From an uncultured Clostridia bacterium (lineage in GTDB: Bacteria; Bacillota; Clostridia; Christensenellales; Borkfalkiaceae), in contig CAMFEK010000003.1 in NCBI GenBank assembly GCA_945949395.1, positions 37,009 to 101,008 of the forward strand: DNA of 64,000 nucleotides. The letters are read 5' to 3'. Below the pieces are notes generated by a model that worked only from the letters and a program-made list of their open reading frames with translations, made no database searches and was not told where the DNA came from. Made by a program: the position numbers and the translations under genes. The stretch's first letter is position 1. Each line of letters opens with the position of its first letter. Below are positions 1-8,128 of this stretch, one piece after another.

Positions 1-35
1 ACCGTGTAGAGCGTCCGTCGAACATAGGAGTTTTT

Positions 36-926
36 ATGAAAAGATTGATCACGAGTGCAGGATACGTAGCCTTTTTGGTGGTATTCTTTCTCCTAAAAGC
101 CTATATGAACAATTCGGCGTGGTTCGATATTCCCATCTACGCCTTCTCGCTCGTCGGCACCTACGAGATTTTGAACGCGATAGACAAGGGCGTCCCCGAA
201 GACGGAAAGCGGATATCCCCTTTTCAGAAGATCGTCGTCTGGTGTTACGCGGGCGCGTTCGTTCCGCTCTACGTCGTGCTCGAGCAGACGCTCGGTATGG
301 GCGTCCACGCGATGTTCTTCCTGACCGTGGCGTGTTTTTCGGTTATTTTTCTCTCTTTCGTCATCTCTTACGACGTTACGAGCATCGAAGGAACGGGAAA
401 GGCGTTGTTCGCCTGTTTCTATCCTACGGGACTTTTATGCTTTTTGCTCCTCATCAATCATTTGGCGGACTGGAGACTCTCCTGCTTTGCCGTCTTCTTT
501 ACCTTCACGGTATCCCCCTGTTCGGATAGCTTTGCCTATCTGTTCGGCAAATACCTGCGGGGTAAGTTCCCGAAAAAGATGTCTCCCGTGATCAGCCCGA
601 ATAAGACGGTCGTCGGCTGTATCGGCGGACTGTTCGGCGGCGCCTTCTTCGGCGTAGTCGCCTACTTTATCTATCACTTCATTCATCCCGATTTTCTCAT
701 TCTCTCCTCCCTGTGGGCGGATATCCTGTTCTGCGTCCTTTTGGGCTTGGCGGGTTCCCTCGTCTCCGAAGTGGGAGATCTCTTGGAGAGCGCGATCAAG
801 CGCAAGGTCGGTTTGAAGGACAGCGGAAAGATTCTGCCCGGACACGGCGGTATCCTCGATAGAATCGACAGCACTATCGTGATGGCTATCCTCATGTTCG
901 CGGCGTTCGGCATAACCCTTCTTTAA
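36..926 (+). CDS. cdsA: Phosphatidate cytidylyltransferase (CDP-diacylglycerol synthase)
   Basis: Makes CDP-diacylglycerol from phosphatidate and CTP at the cytoplasmic membrane, the branch point for phospholipids. The 296-residue protein is a run of hydrophobic helices and ends with the family signature KDSGKILPGHGGILDRIDS at about residues 261-279, which carries the conserved Asp residues that bind metal. The length is normal for the family. The start is ATG behind AGGAG. It heads a cdsA-dxr-rseP block; in many bacteria uppS lies just upstream, and the stop-like TAG at 7-9 could be the end of such a gene, but too little is visible to say. Identity is secure from the C-terminal signature. 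Confidence 0.96.
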   Translation: MKRLITSAGYVAFLVVFFLLKAYMNNSAWFDIPIYAFSLVGTYEILNAIDKGVPEDGKRISPFQKIVVWCYAGAFVPLYVVLEQTLGMGVHAMFFLTVACFSVIFLSFVISYDVTSIEGTGKALFACFYPTGLLCFLLLINHLADWRLSCFAVFFTFTVSPCSDSFAYLFGKYLRGKFPKKMSPVISPNKTVVGCIGGLFGGAFFGVVAYFIYHFIHPDFLILSSLWADILFCVLLGLAGSLVSEVGDLLESAIKRKVGLKDSGKILPGHGGILDRIDSTIVMAILMFAAFGITLL

Positions 927-956
927 GTAGCATATTGTAAAAGGATAATACGACGG

Positions 957-990
957 ATGCCTGCCTTACTGAAAAAGCGCAGGCATTTTT
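957..990 (+). terminator. Hairpin terminator between cdsA and dxr
   Basis: An 8-bp perfect stem (ATGCCTGC with GCAGGCAT) has a 14-base loop and is followed by a run of T. It would partly separate cdsA transcription from dxr, which begins 17 bases later, so the block may be read through rather than fully terminated here. Confidence 0.6.
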
Positions 991-1007
991 AGGAAAAGGT
1001 TTCCTCC

Positions 1008-2156
1008 ATGAAAGAAATATCTTTGATTGGCTCGACGGGTTCTATCGGCAGACAAGTGCTGTCGGTCGTCCGCCGTTATCCCGAAAAATTCAAAATCGTC
1101 GCGCTCGTCGCCGGCGGAAACGAAAAGGTCTTTTTAGAACAGGTAAAGGAGTTTCGTCCCCGCTATTGCGCCCTCGTCGATCGCGTAAAGGCGTCTCAAA
1201 TTCGCTCGGAAATACCTGCGGGGGTGGACTTTGCCTGTGGGGAGGAGGGCGCGTTAGACGCCGTCTCTCTCGGCGATACGGCGTTTATCGCCGCCACGGG
1301 TTTTTCCGGGCTCGCCTATACCCTCCGCGCGATAAAGGAGAAAAAAGCCATCGCCCTCGCCAACAAGGAAACGTTGGTGTGCGGCGGCGAGCTCGTCATG
1401 CCCGCGATCGAAAGGAGCGGACTCGACCTCATGCCCGTCGACAGCGAACATTCCGCCATTTGGCAGGCGCTCGGCTTTCACCGCCGTGCTTCCTTCCGAA
1501 AACTCATCATCACGGCGAGCGGCGGACCCTTCTATTCGTACACGAAGGAACAGCTTTTATCCGTCAAGCCGCAGGACGCCTTAAAACACCCTACCTGGCA
1601 GATGGGGGCAAAGATCACGATCGACAGCGCGACGCTGCTCAATAAGGGGTTCGAGGTGATTGAGGCGAGGTGGCTCTACGACGCCCCGTATGAAAAAATT
1701 CAGACGGTCGTGCAACCGGAGAGCGTCATACATTCCATGGTGGAATTTGCCGACGGCGCGATTTTGGCGCAGATGAGCTATCCGACCATGGATCTGCCCA
1801 TTCAGCTTTCGCTCACCTATCCCGAGCGATTCGCGGCGAACGTTCGCCCCATGGATTTTGCCGTGTTGGGGCAACTTCGGTTCCTTCCTTTGGAACGCAA
1901 GCGCTTCCCCTGCTACGACTTGGCGCTCGCGGCGGGGGAGCGGGGAGATAACTATCCCTGCGCGCTCAACGCCGCGGGAGAGGTCGCCGTAAAGGCGTTT
2001 TTGGAGGGCAGAATAGCTTTCCCCTCGATTGCGGAGACTATTGAGGACGCCCTCTCCCACATAGAGGGAAGAGCCGTATCCTCCTATGAGGAGTTGCGGC
2101 AAACAGACCTCCTTGCGAGGAATCTCGCGAGGAAATTCATCGAAAAAAGGAATTAA
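1008..2156 (+). CDS. dxr: 1-deoxy-D-xylulose 5-phosphate reductoisomerase
   Basis: Second enzyme of the MEP isoprenoid pathway: NADPH-dependent rearrangement and reduction of DXP to 2-C-methylerythritol 4-phosphate in the cytosol. The 382-residue length is typical. The nucleotide-binding loop GSTGSIG is at residues 8-14; ANKET and the DSEHSA motif with the metal-binding Asp and Glu are present, as is the C-terminal helical domain. It is four bases upstream of rseP (stop TAA at 2154-2156, next ATG at 2160), so the two are cotranscribed. The later MEP enzymes IspD and IspF are encoded at 39.8-40.9 kb as one polypeptide. Confidence 0.97.
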   Translation: MKEISLIGSTGSIGRQVLSVVRRYPEKFKIVALVAGGNEKVFLEQVKEFRPRYCALVDRVKASQIRSEIPAGVDFACGEEGALDAVSLGDTAFIAATGFSGLAYTLRAIKEKKAIALANKETLVCGGELVMPAIERSGLDLMPVDSEHSAIWQALGFHRRASFRKLIITASGGPFYSYTKEQLLSVKPQDALKHPTWQMGAKITIDSATLLNKGFEVIEARWLYDAPYEKIQTVVQPESVIHSMVEFADGAILAQMSYPTMDLPIQLSLTYPERFAANVRPMDFAVLGQLRFLPLERKRFPCYDLALAAGERGDNYPCALNAAGEVAVKAFLEGRIAFPSIAETIEDALSHIEGRAVSSYEELRQTDLLARNLARKFIEKRN

Positions 2157-2159
2157 GCC

Positions 2160-3278
2160 ATGTCCCTTTGTTTACAATCGTCCGCCCTGCAAACGGTCGG
2201 CGGCGTTCTCATCGCCATCATCATTCTCCTCGTCATGGTCACCGTGCACGAGGCGGGACACTATGCGGCGGGCAATTTGCTGAAATTTAAGATCAACGAG
2301 TTCGCTATCGGTTTCGGTCCCGCGTTGTTTCGTAAAAAACGAAAAAATTCCGAAGAGATGTTCTCCGTCCGCTTATTGCCGCTCGGCGGTTTTTGCGCCT
2401 TTGCCGGCGAGGACGAGGAGACGGAGGATCCTTCTGATCCCGCCCTCTTCCATAACCGAAAACCTTGGATGCGCATCCTCGTCCTCTTGGCGGGTCCCTT
2501 GATGAATTATCTTTTGGCGCTCCTTCTCATCTTCACCCTCTTTTTTGCTTACGGTCAGCCCGCTTACAGTCTGTACCGCGTGGCGCAAACGCAGGAGTTT
2601 CCGTCACAGTATTGTTTGCAGGAGGAGGATATCATTCTCGATATCAACGGAAAGGGCGTGTATAACATCACGGACTATATTACCGCGCTGAACGGCAAAC
2701 AAAAGGGGGATCTCGTTCCTTTTACAGTGCTCCGCGACGGGGAAAAAATCACCCTTTCCGTCATGTTGCAGTCGGACGTAGAGTGTAAGAATCTCTCCGA
2801 TACGCAACCCATTTTGCGGGCGATCGCCTCTTTTCAGTTCGACGAGGAAGATCCGAGCGGCAACGGCGGCTTAAAGGGCGTTTCGGTGCGCCACGGCTTT
2901 TTTTCCACGATCGGCAGGGGCGTCGTGTATTCGGGCAAGATCGGCGGCATGATTTTACAGACGCTCGGCGAATTGCTCACGGGAAAACTTGCCTTAACGA
3001 GCGTCGGGGGCCCGGTGACGACCATCAAGGTCACGAGCGAGGCGGCGGCGCAGGGACTTCCTTCCATTCTCACCATCTCGGCGTATATCGGCGTCAACCT
3101 CGCCGTGTTCAATCTTTTGCCCATTCCCGCGCTCGACGGCAGTAAGGTCGTGCTCACGGCAATCGAGTGGATCCGCAAAAAGCCCATCAACCGAAAGGTG
3201 GAAGCGGTCATCAATATGGTCGGGTTTATCGCGATCCTGCTGTTTGCCGTTTTGGTCGATATCCTGCAATTCGTGTGA
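2160..3278 (+). CDS. rseP: Site-2 intramembrane zinc metalloprotease, RseP/RasP family
   Basis: Polytopic protease that cleaves membrane-spanning regulators such as anti-sigma factors and leftover signal peptides. The first membrane helix carries the zinc site HEAGH (residues 30-34); a PDZ-like region lies in the middle (about 150-200); the distal active-site motif NLLPIPALDG is at 318-327, supplying the conserved Asp. At 372 residues it is a normal one-PDZ Gram-positive form. The cdsA-dxr-rseP order is a common conserved arrangement in bacteria, which supports the call. Confidence 0.95.
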   Translation: MSLCLQSSALQTVGGVLIAIIILLVMVTVHEAGHYAAGNLLKFKINEFAIGFGPALFRKKRKNSEEMFSVRLLPLGGFCAFAGEDEETEDPSDPALFHNRKPWMRILVLLAGPLMNYLLALLLIFTLFFAYGQPAYSLYRVAQTQEFPSQYCLQEEDIILDINGKGVYNITDYITALNGKQKGDLVPFTVLRDGEKITLSVMLQSDVECKNLSDTQPILRAIASFQFDEEDPSGNGGLKGVSVRHGFFSTIGRGVVYSGKIGGMILQTLGELLTGKLALTSVGGPVTTIKVTSEAAAQGLPSILTISAYIGVNLAVFNLLPIPALDGSKVVLTAIEWIRKKPINRKVEAVINMVGFIAILLFAVLVDILQFV

Positions 3279-3325
3279 TGAAAAGATAAAAAAATTCCCT
3301 TTTCTTATTTTTATGAAAAGGAATA

Positions 3326-3354
3326 TTGACAAAGAGACGAATAAATGTTAAACT
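3326..3354 (+). promoter_or_regulatory. Sigma-A-type promoter for the acidic membrane protein gene
   Basis: TTGACA at 3326-3331, a 17-base spacer and TAAACT at 3349-3354. The -35 is perfect and the -10 matches four of six. The next start codon is at 3412 behind AGGAGA. Confidence 0.65.
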
Positions 3355-3411
3355 AAACTTGTTACTTCAAATAAATATTTCCCGACGTCGATCGGGAAAA
3401 AGGAGAGACAG

Positions 3412-4701
3412 ATGGCTAAAAAACGCAGAGATTATTTGGAAGAAGACGACGATATCGAAGACGATGAATTAGATATAGAGGAAGAAGAGGAGGAAGAGGA
3501 AGAAAAGAAAATCAAACGCCCTTCCCCCGACAGAAAGCCTCTCAAAAGAGTCGTGGAAGCCGATGAAATCGACGAGAACGAGGACGATGACGACGACGAT
3601 GACGACGAGGAAGTCGAAAGATTCGCGCCCAAGAAAAAAAAGTCCCGCCCCGCAAAACGCCGCGACGACGATGACGACGATGACGAGGATGACGACGAGG
3701 ATGACGAGGACGACGAGGACGATGACGAACCCGTCGTGCGGAAAAAGTCCTCCCGCCGCGTAAGAGAAGAAGAGGACGAAGACGACGAGGACGAGGATGA
3801 CGAGGATGACGAAGACGATGACGAACCCGTCGCGCGCAGAAAGCCTTCCCGCCGCGTAACAGAAGAGGAGGACGAGGAGCCGCCCGTCATGCGCAACGTG
3901 CCCGTCCCCATTCAGCGCGCCCCTTCCCGCCAAGCCGCGCCCTCTATCCTGCGCACGCCTGCCGAAAACAAGGCTCGCGCCGCGATCCGCAAGGAAAAGG
4001 CGAGCCGCGTGTCCATGGTCAAGCATATCCTGCTTTCCTTCTTCACGTTCGGGATCTGGAACCTCATTTGGATCGCCAAGACTACGAAATACCTCAACGG
4101 CACGAAGGGTTTTGCCAAGAGATCGCAAGGCGGAGCCGTCGCGCTCAGTATGTTCGTGCCCTTCTATGCGCCGTTTTGGTACTATCAGTCGGCGCAGCGC
4201 GTGGATAAAATGGCTCGGGAGAAAGGCGTAAACAGCAATCTTTCCGTGCTCACCCTCTTTTCGGGCTTTGCGCTCCCCGTCATTTCCTTCTTTTTGACGA
4301 TAGCCGTTTTCGTGCTTTATTTCGTATTCCTTCAGGTGGGCGAGGATTCCTTCTCCTCCCTGTTCAGCCTCGATATGCTGGTGTTGACAGGAGGGCTGTT
4401 CCTGTTTTCCTCCGCCATCATGACGGCGTCTTCCTTCGCCATTCAGGATCGCCTGAACGCCGTGATCGATAAGAATATCGAAAAATTATCCGAAACCGTA
4501 TCCGCCGCCGGCCGCGCGAATGCACAGTCTGAAAGTCAGACCGTCGACAAGGCGAGCTTGATGCAGGAGGCTGCCGCCGCCGCGAAGGGCGACGCCGCAA
4601 CGCGCACGGAAGCGCTTCTCAAATACAAGGAAATGTACGAGAGAGGTCAGATCACGCAGACGGAATATAACGAGATCAAGCGCAAATTCATGTTAGCATA
4701 A
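3412..4701 (+). CDS. Acidic-repeat membrane protein with DUF4234-like and SHOCT-like regions
   Basis: A 429-residue protein in three parts. Residues 1 to about 165 are low-complexity and strongly acidic: runs of Asp and Glu broken by basic patches, including two copies of a unit with EPV, a basic cluster, SRRV and EEED. About 205-350 is a membrane part with a first helix reading LLSFFTFGIWNLIWIAK, which resembles DUF4234. The last 32 residues (LLKYKEMYERGQITQTEYNE and following) resemble a SHOCT domain, a short C-terminal module found on many otherwise unrelated proteins. The function is unknown. It is a single gene with its own promoter. The Asp/Glu stretch recalls the acidic tail of RpoB in this window, perhaps a lineage habit. 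Confidence 0.75.
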   Translation: MAKKRRDYLEEDDDIEDDELDIEEEEEEEEEKKIKRPSPDRKPLKRVVEADEIDENEDDDDDDDDEEVERFAPKKKKSRPAKRRDDDDDDDEDDDEDDEDDEDDDEPVVRKKSSRRVREEEDEDDEDEDDEDDEDDDEPVARRKPSRRVTEEEDEEPPVMRNVPVPIQRAPSRQAAPSILRTPAENKARAAIRKEKASRVSMVKHILLSFFTFGIWNLIWIAKTTKYLNGTKGFAKRSQGGAVALSMFVPFYAPFWYYQSAQRVDKMAREKGVNSNLSVLTLFSGFALPVISFFLTIAVFVLYFVFLQVGEDSFSSLFSLDMLVLTGGLFLFSSAIMTASSFAIQDRLNAVIDKNIEKLSETVSAAGRANAQSESQTVDKASLMQEAAAAAKGDAATRTEALLKYKEMYERGQITQTEYNEIKRKFMLA

Positions 4702-4760
4702 GGAAAAAGCGTTCCGATATTTTTCGCTCTTTCCATAGGAATTTGAATGGAAAAAGGATT

Positions 4761-4792
4761 ACACTCGACTTTTCATAAGTCGAGTGTTCTTT
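4761..4792 (+). terminator. Hairpin terminator after the acidic membrane protein
   Basis: A perfect 10-bp stem ACACTCGACT / AGTCGAGTGT with a 7-base loop, followed by a short broken T run (TCTTT). The weak T run lowers confidence. Confidence 0.55.
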
Positions 4793-4873
4793 AGCTCGCG
4801 CGAACGACCGTGAGAGGAATTTTTGTGATAAAATAAACTCGACGATAAAGAAAAACTTGCGGAGGTGAACGAG

Positions 4874-5320
4874 ATGCAAGCGGTGTTTGGGGAAAGCTCC
4901 TGTATTCATTCGTGGATGCAGCTTGTCAGAAAAGTCGGTCGGAATTTTCCGGGACTTGAAACGGAAGAGAGTATAAACGAACATGAACGGACAGTCCTGA
5001 AGTTCATGAACAAAAGACAGGCATTATGCGTCAAAAGTCGGGGAGCAATCATCGGCGTTCTTCTTTTTTCGCGCAACAGGAACATGATTTGCTGTTTGGC
5101 TGTGGATCCCGAACGTCGAAAACAGGGTATTGCTTCGATTCTTTTGAGAAAAGCGCTGAATGAATTGGACGGAAGCAGGGAAATCACGGTGTCAACGTTT
5201 CGTGAAAATGATGAAAAGGGGATTGCGCCAAGGGCGCTTTATAGAAAATTCGGATTTGAAGAAGGAGAATTGACAGAAGAATTCGGGTACCCGAATCAAG
5301 TATTCGTCTTGCGTTCATAA
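4874..5320 (+). CDS. GNAT-family N-acetyltransferase
   Basis: About 148 residues with the GNAT acetyl-CoA-binding motif A (CLAVDPERRKQGIASILL, residues 75-92) and the later ALYRKFGFEE segment typical of motif B. It transfers an acetyl group from acetyl-CoA to an unknown amine. The ATG at 4874 is preferred over an in-frame GTG at 4865 because that GTG lies inside the ribosome binding site GGAGG (4861-4865), which sits eight bases before 4874. It stands alone between terminators and looks more AT-rich than its neighbours, so it may be a recent arrival. Confidence 0.85.
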   Translation: MQAVFGESSCIHSWMQLVRKVGRNFPGLETEESINEHERTVLKFMNKRQALCVKSRGAIIGVLLFSRNRNMICCLAVDPERRKQGIASILLRKALNELDGSREITVSTFRENDEKGIAPRALYRKFGFEEGELTEEFGYPNQVFVLRS

Positions 5321-5419
5321 ATTCCGATTTGTCGGGCTGTTGTGTTGTGGGAAATATTTTTAGGGGTAGGCGCACGATATTTTGCAAGCAAAGCCGTGTG
5401 TCTTTGCATAGCAAAAAGT

Positions 5420-5452
5420 AAAGGATAGCATTTTTTTCGCTATCCTTTTTTA
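5420..5452 (+). terminator. Hairpin terminator after the acetyltransferase
   Basis: Perfect 10-bp stem AAAGGATAGC / GCTATCCTTT with a loop of mainly T, followed by a T run. The stretch 5321-5552 holds this, a second T-tailed hairpin, and no gene. Confidence 0.75.
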
Positions 5453-5480
5453 TGACGTCAAAAACAATCCCTATGGGGCG

Positions 5481-5505
5481 CGTTCTTTTTCGGAACGTTT
5501 TTTTT
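5481..5505 (+). terminator. Second T-tailed hairpin before the ZIP gene
   Basis: A short stem CGTTC / GAACG and then eight T. It may be a backup terminator or an attenuator, since a -10-like TAGAAT follows only about ten bases later ahead of the ZIP gene. Confidence 0.45.
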
Positions 5506-5552
5506 GCGCGCGGCATAGAATATACCGTATCTACTTTACGGAGAAAAAAACT

Positions 5553-6305
5553 ATGCCTTACAATTTCGCGATCCCCGTTCCACTCCTCGCTTTGATAGCC
5601 GCCCTCGTCACCTATGCGATCAACGCCGCGGGCGCGGCGATGATCTTTTTGTCGCACAAGCTCTCTCAAAAAGCCGTTGTGTTTTTGAACGCCTCCGCCG
5701 CAGGCGTCATGATCGCGGCGAGTTTCTTTTCCTTGCTGCTCCCCGCCCTCGATCGGGATCCCGGCGCTCTGCCCGTCACGCTCGGTTTCTTGTTCGGCGG
5801 TCTTTTTTTGCTCGCGTCGGACGCCCTGTTGGGAAAGACGCGGCTGGGGCGCGAACAAAAGCGGAGCGCCCTCTTCTATTCGGCGGTCACGCTGCATAAT
5901 ATTCCGGAAGGGCTCGCCATCGGCGTCGCCTTCGCCGCGGCGTCCGGTCAGTCTTCCCTCCTGCTCTCCGCCTGTTTTTTTGCCCTGGGCATCGGCATTC
6001 AAAATTTCCCCGAAGGGGTGTGCGTCGCCTTCACCCTTCACCGCGACGGACTGTCTCGGGGGAAAAGTTTCTTTTATTCCCAGCTCTCCGGCTCGGTGGA
6101 AGTGGTTGCCGCCCTGCTCGGTTCTCTGCTCTTTATCGGCGTCGACGCGCTCCTGCCCGTCGTCCTCTCCTTTTCGGCGGGCGCGATGATCTTCGTCACC
6201 TGCTCGGAACTGTTGCCCGAGGCGTTTTCCTCGCATAAGGGGGTGGCGTCCTTCGGCTTTTTGGCGGGATTCGCCCTGATGACCTTCCTCGATCTCGCCC
6301 TGTGA
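5553..6305 (+). CDS. ZIP-family divalent metal transporter
   Basis: A 250-residue inner-membrane protein of the ZIP family (ZupT/GufA branch), which moves zinc, iron or manganese into the cytoplasm. The two metal-site helices are clear: HNIPEG at residues 115-120 and NFPEG at 151-155, the hallmark pair of this branch. Seven to eight hydrophobic helices fit the usual fold. The start is ATG behind ACGGAG. An SDR gene follows 37 bases downstream and may be cotranscribed. Which metal it carries cannot be read from the sequence. Confidence 0.92.
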   Translation: MPYNFAIPVPLLALIAALVTYAINAAGAAMIFLSHKLSQKAVVFLNASAAGVMIAASFFSLLLPALDRDPGALPVTLGFLFGGLFLLASDALLGKTRLGREQKRSALFYSAVTLHNIPEGLAIGVAFAAASGQSSLLLSACFFALGIGIQNFPEGVCVAFTLHRDGLSRGKSFFYSQLSGSVEVVAALLGSLLFIGVDALLPVVLSFSAGAMIFVTCSELLPEAFSSHKGVASFGFLAGFALMTFLDLAL

Positions 6306-6342
6306 GGTATAAACGGGGAAAAAAGGGGAAATACTGTCTGTT

Positions 6343-7194
6343 ATGGAAAAAGAAAACAGTTTGGAAACTACGCAGGAAGAGATGGAAAAGAGTTACTCCG
6401 CCGCTTGCGCCGTGGCGCTCGTCGTGGGCGGCTCTTCGGGCATCGGGTTGGAAGTCGCCGCAAAGCTCGCCAGCAAGGGTTATCGCGTCGTCAATATTTC
6501 CCGTTCGGCGGCGCCGTCCGACCGCATTCAAAGCATTTGCGCCGACGTCGCCGAGGGGAACGAGCTGGAGGACGCCGTTCGCTCGGTCGGGGAAGAGATG
6601 GGCAGAATCGACGTGTTGGTGTATTCGGCGGGCTTTTCCATGGCGGCGCCCGTGGAGCACGCCAAGGAAAAGGACTATCGCTATCTGTTCGAGGTCAACT
6701 ATTTCGGCGCCCTGCGCGCCATGCAAGCGTGTATTCCCTTCATGAAGGAAGGGGGCGGCAAAATTATTTTGGTCGGATCGCTCGCCGGCGTCCTGCCCAT
6801 TCCCTTCGACGGGTTTTACTCCTCGTCCAAGGCGGCGCTCGATATGCTCGCGCGCGAGGCTCGCATCGAACTAAAACCCTACCGCATTTCCGTCACGGAC
6901 GTACAGCCGGGCGGCACGGCTACGGGTTTCACCTTCAAGCGAAAGGTGTATTCCGACGAGGAGAACGGCGGGTACTACAAGGAGCTGAATAAAGCGGTGG
7001 CGGCGCTCGGCAACATGGAGCAGGGGGGAATGTCCGCCGTGGAGGTCGCCGACTGCATCATGGGCGCGCTCGAGCGGGAGGATATGCCCGTCACCCTCGT
7101 TTGCGGCGGCAAAAACAAGGGGTATAAACTGCTCGATAAGATCTTGCCGCAGCGCATGATGGAGCGGGTCAACGCGAGAAGTTACAATCAATAG
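6343..7194 (+). CDS. Short-chain dehydrogenase/reductase (SDR)
   Basis: A 283-residue classical SDR. The Rossmann glycine motif GGSSGIG is at 29-35, NAG is replaced by YSAG near 94-97, and the catalytic Ser146, Tyr159 and Lys163 are in place (YSSSK). It oxidises or reduces a hydroxyl or carbonyl with NAD(P); the substrate is unknown. The start is uncertain because the purine-rich stretch before ATG 6343 is rather far away; the in-frame ATG at 6382 has a poorly spaced AGGAAG. It is likely cotranscribed with the ZIP gene. Confidence 0.88.
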   Translation: MEKENSLETTQEEMEKSYSAACAVALVVGGSSGIGLEVAAKLASKGYRVVNISRSAAPSDRIQSICADVAEGNELEDAVRSVGEEMGRIDVLVYSAGFSMAAPVEHAKEKDYRYLFEVNYFGALRAMQACIPFMKEGGGKIILVGSLAGVLPIPFDGFYSSSKAALDMLAREARIELKPYRISVTDVQPGGTATGFTFKRKVYSDEENGGYYKELNKAVAALGNMEQGGMSAVEVADCIMGALEREDMPVTLVCGGKNKGYKLLDKILPQRMMERVNARSYNQ

Positions 7195-7216
7195 CTTCAC
7201 TTCTTTTCCGTTCGAC

Positions 7217-7246
7217 GCATGATTTTTTCAGGGAATCCTCATACTT
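7217..7246 (+). promoter_or_regulatory. Candidate sigma-G/sigma-F-type promoter before sigG
   Basis: GCATG at 7217-7221, an 18-base spacer and CATACTT at 7240-7246. The known Bacillus sigma-G pattern is GHATR, 18 bases, CATNHTA; only the last -10 base differs. A promoter of this type would give the autoregulation expected of sigG. No good sigma-A promoter is seen in the 7195-7307 gap. The match is short, so chance is possible. Confidence 0.45.
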
Positions 7247-7307
7247 AAGGCAAATCGGCATCACGTGATGGTGCGGGGTTGCCTTGAAAAGGTTCAGGAG
7301 GAAAGAA

Positions 7308-8081
7308 ATGCTTCAAAAGGTAGAGATTTGCGGCGTGGACACGGCGGGACTTCCCAAGCTCACGCAACAGGAAAACGAGGAACTCATGATTCGGTTAAAG
7401 CAGGGGGACAAGCAGGCGCGCGAGCGGTTTATCGTGGGGAATATGCGGTTGGTGCTTTCCCTCGTCAAACGGTTTTGGGCGAAAAACGCCAACGCGGACG
7501 ACGTGTTTCAGGCGGGCTGCGTCGGGCTCATCAAGGCGATAGACGGGTTCGATTTGTCCGTCGGCGTAAAGTTTTCCACTTACGCCGTGCCCATGATTTT
7601 GGGCGAGATCAAGCGGTATCTGCGCGACGGCAATTCCCTTCGCGTTTCCCGCTCCATTCGCGACACGGCGTATCAGGTTTTAAAGTGCAGGGAGCGCATC
7701 GAGGAGCAGGACGAGCAAGCCACGCTCGAGCGCATCGCGGGGGAGATGAATTTACAGCTTCGCGACGTGGTGTATGCGCTCGACGCCATCTCCGACCCCA
7801 TTTCTCTCTACGAGCCCGTGTATAACAAGTCGGGGGATACCCTCTTATTGATGGATCAGATCTACGACGAGAAGAACAACGACGAGGCGTGGACGGAAAA
7901 GGTGGCGCTCTCCGACGCGATCAACAATTTGGACGAGCGGGAACGCAGGATCCTCTATTTGCGCTACTACGAGGGCAAGACGCAAACGGAGATCTCGGAA
8001 GAAGTGGGCATTTCGCAGGCGCAGGTCTCCCGCCTCGAAAAAAACGCCATTCAGGAGATCAAATGCAACTTGTATGAATGA
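7308..8081 (+). CDS. sigG: RNA polymerase sporulation sigma factor sigma-G
   Basis: Directs late forespore gene expression. The N-terminus MLQKVEICGVDT matches the diagnostic start of sigma-G (KVEICGVDT), the segment absent from sigma-F. Region 2 (NMRLVLSLVKRF to KFSTYAVPMILGEIKRYLRD), region 3 and the region 4 helix-turn-helix (KTQTEISEEVGISQAQVSRL) are complete in 257 residues. ATG 7308 is chosen because AGGAGG ends six bases before it; an upstream in-frame ATG at 7284 has no such site. In Bacillus and many clostridia sigG sits beside spoIIGA-sigE; here it stands alone between an SDR gene and a convergent methyltransferase. Confidence 0.94.
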   Translation: MLQKVEICGVDTAGLPKLTQQENEELMIRLKQGDKQARERFIVGNMRLVLSLVKRFWAKNANADDVFQAGCVGLIKAIDGFDLSVGVKFSTYAVPMILGEIKRYLRDGNSLRVSRSIRDTAYQVLKCRERIEEQDEQATLERIAGEMNLQLRDVVYALDAISDPISLYEPVYNKSGDTLLLMDQIYDEKNNDEAWTEKVALSDAINNLDERERRILYLRYYEGKTQTEISEEVGISQAQVSRLEKNAIQEIKCNLYE

Positions 8082-8082
8082 A

Positions 8083-8122
8083 AAGAGCCTGCGCTTATCG
8101 ATTCGGATAAGCGCAGGCTCTT
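8083..8122. terminator. Bidirectional terminator between sigG and the convergent methyltransferase gene
   Basis: A perfect 17-bp stem starting AAGAGCCTGCGC and a 6-base loop lie two bases after the sigG stop. A run of A precedes it (T on the minus strand) and a T-rich stretch follows, so it can serve both converging genes. Confidence 0.85.
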
Positions 8123-8128
8123 GCTTAT

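Noticed and set aside
1-35. End of an upstream gene such as uppS (TAG at 7-9)
   Set aside because: Only two codons would be visible, which is not enough to support a feature.
776-781. Avoidance of AGATCT as a sign of the restriction system
   Set aside because: AGATCT occurs at 776, 41845 and elsewhere, so no avoidance is evident; methylation would protect the sites anyway.
3432-3911. Minus-strand frame made of serine runs, and a CRISPR- or satellite-like look of the DNA
   Set aside because: It is the complement of GAC/GAG codons of the acidic protein; there are no equal repeats with unique spacers.
4865-4873. GTG as start of the acetyltransferase
   Set aside because: The GTG overlaps the GGAGG ribosome site itself; ATG 4874 has correct spacing.
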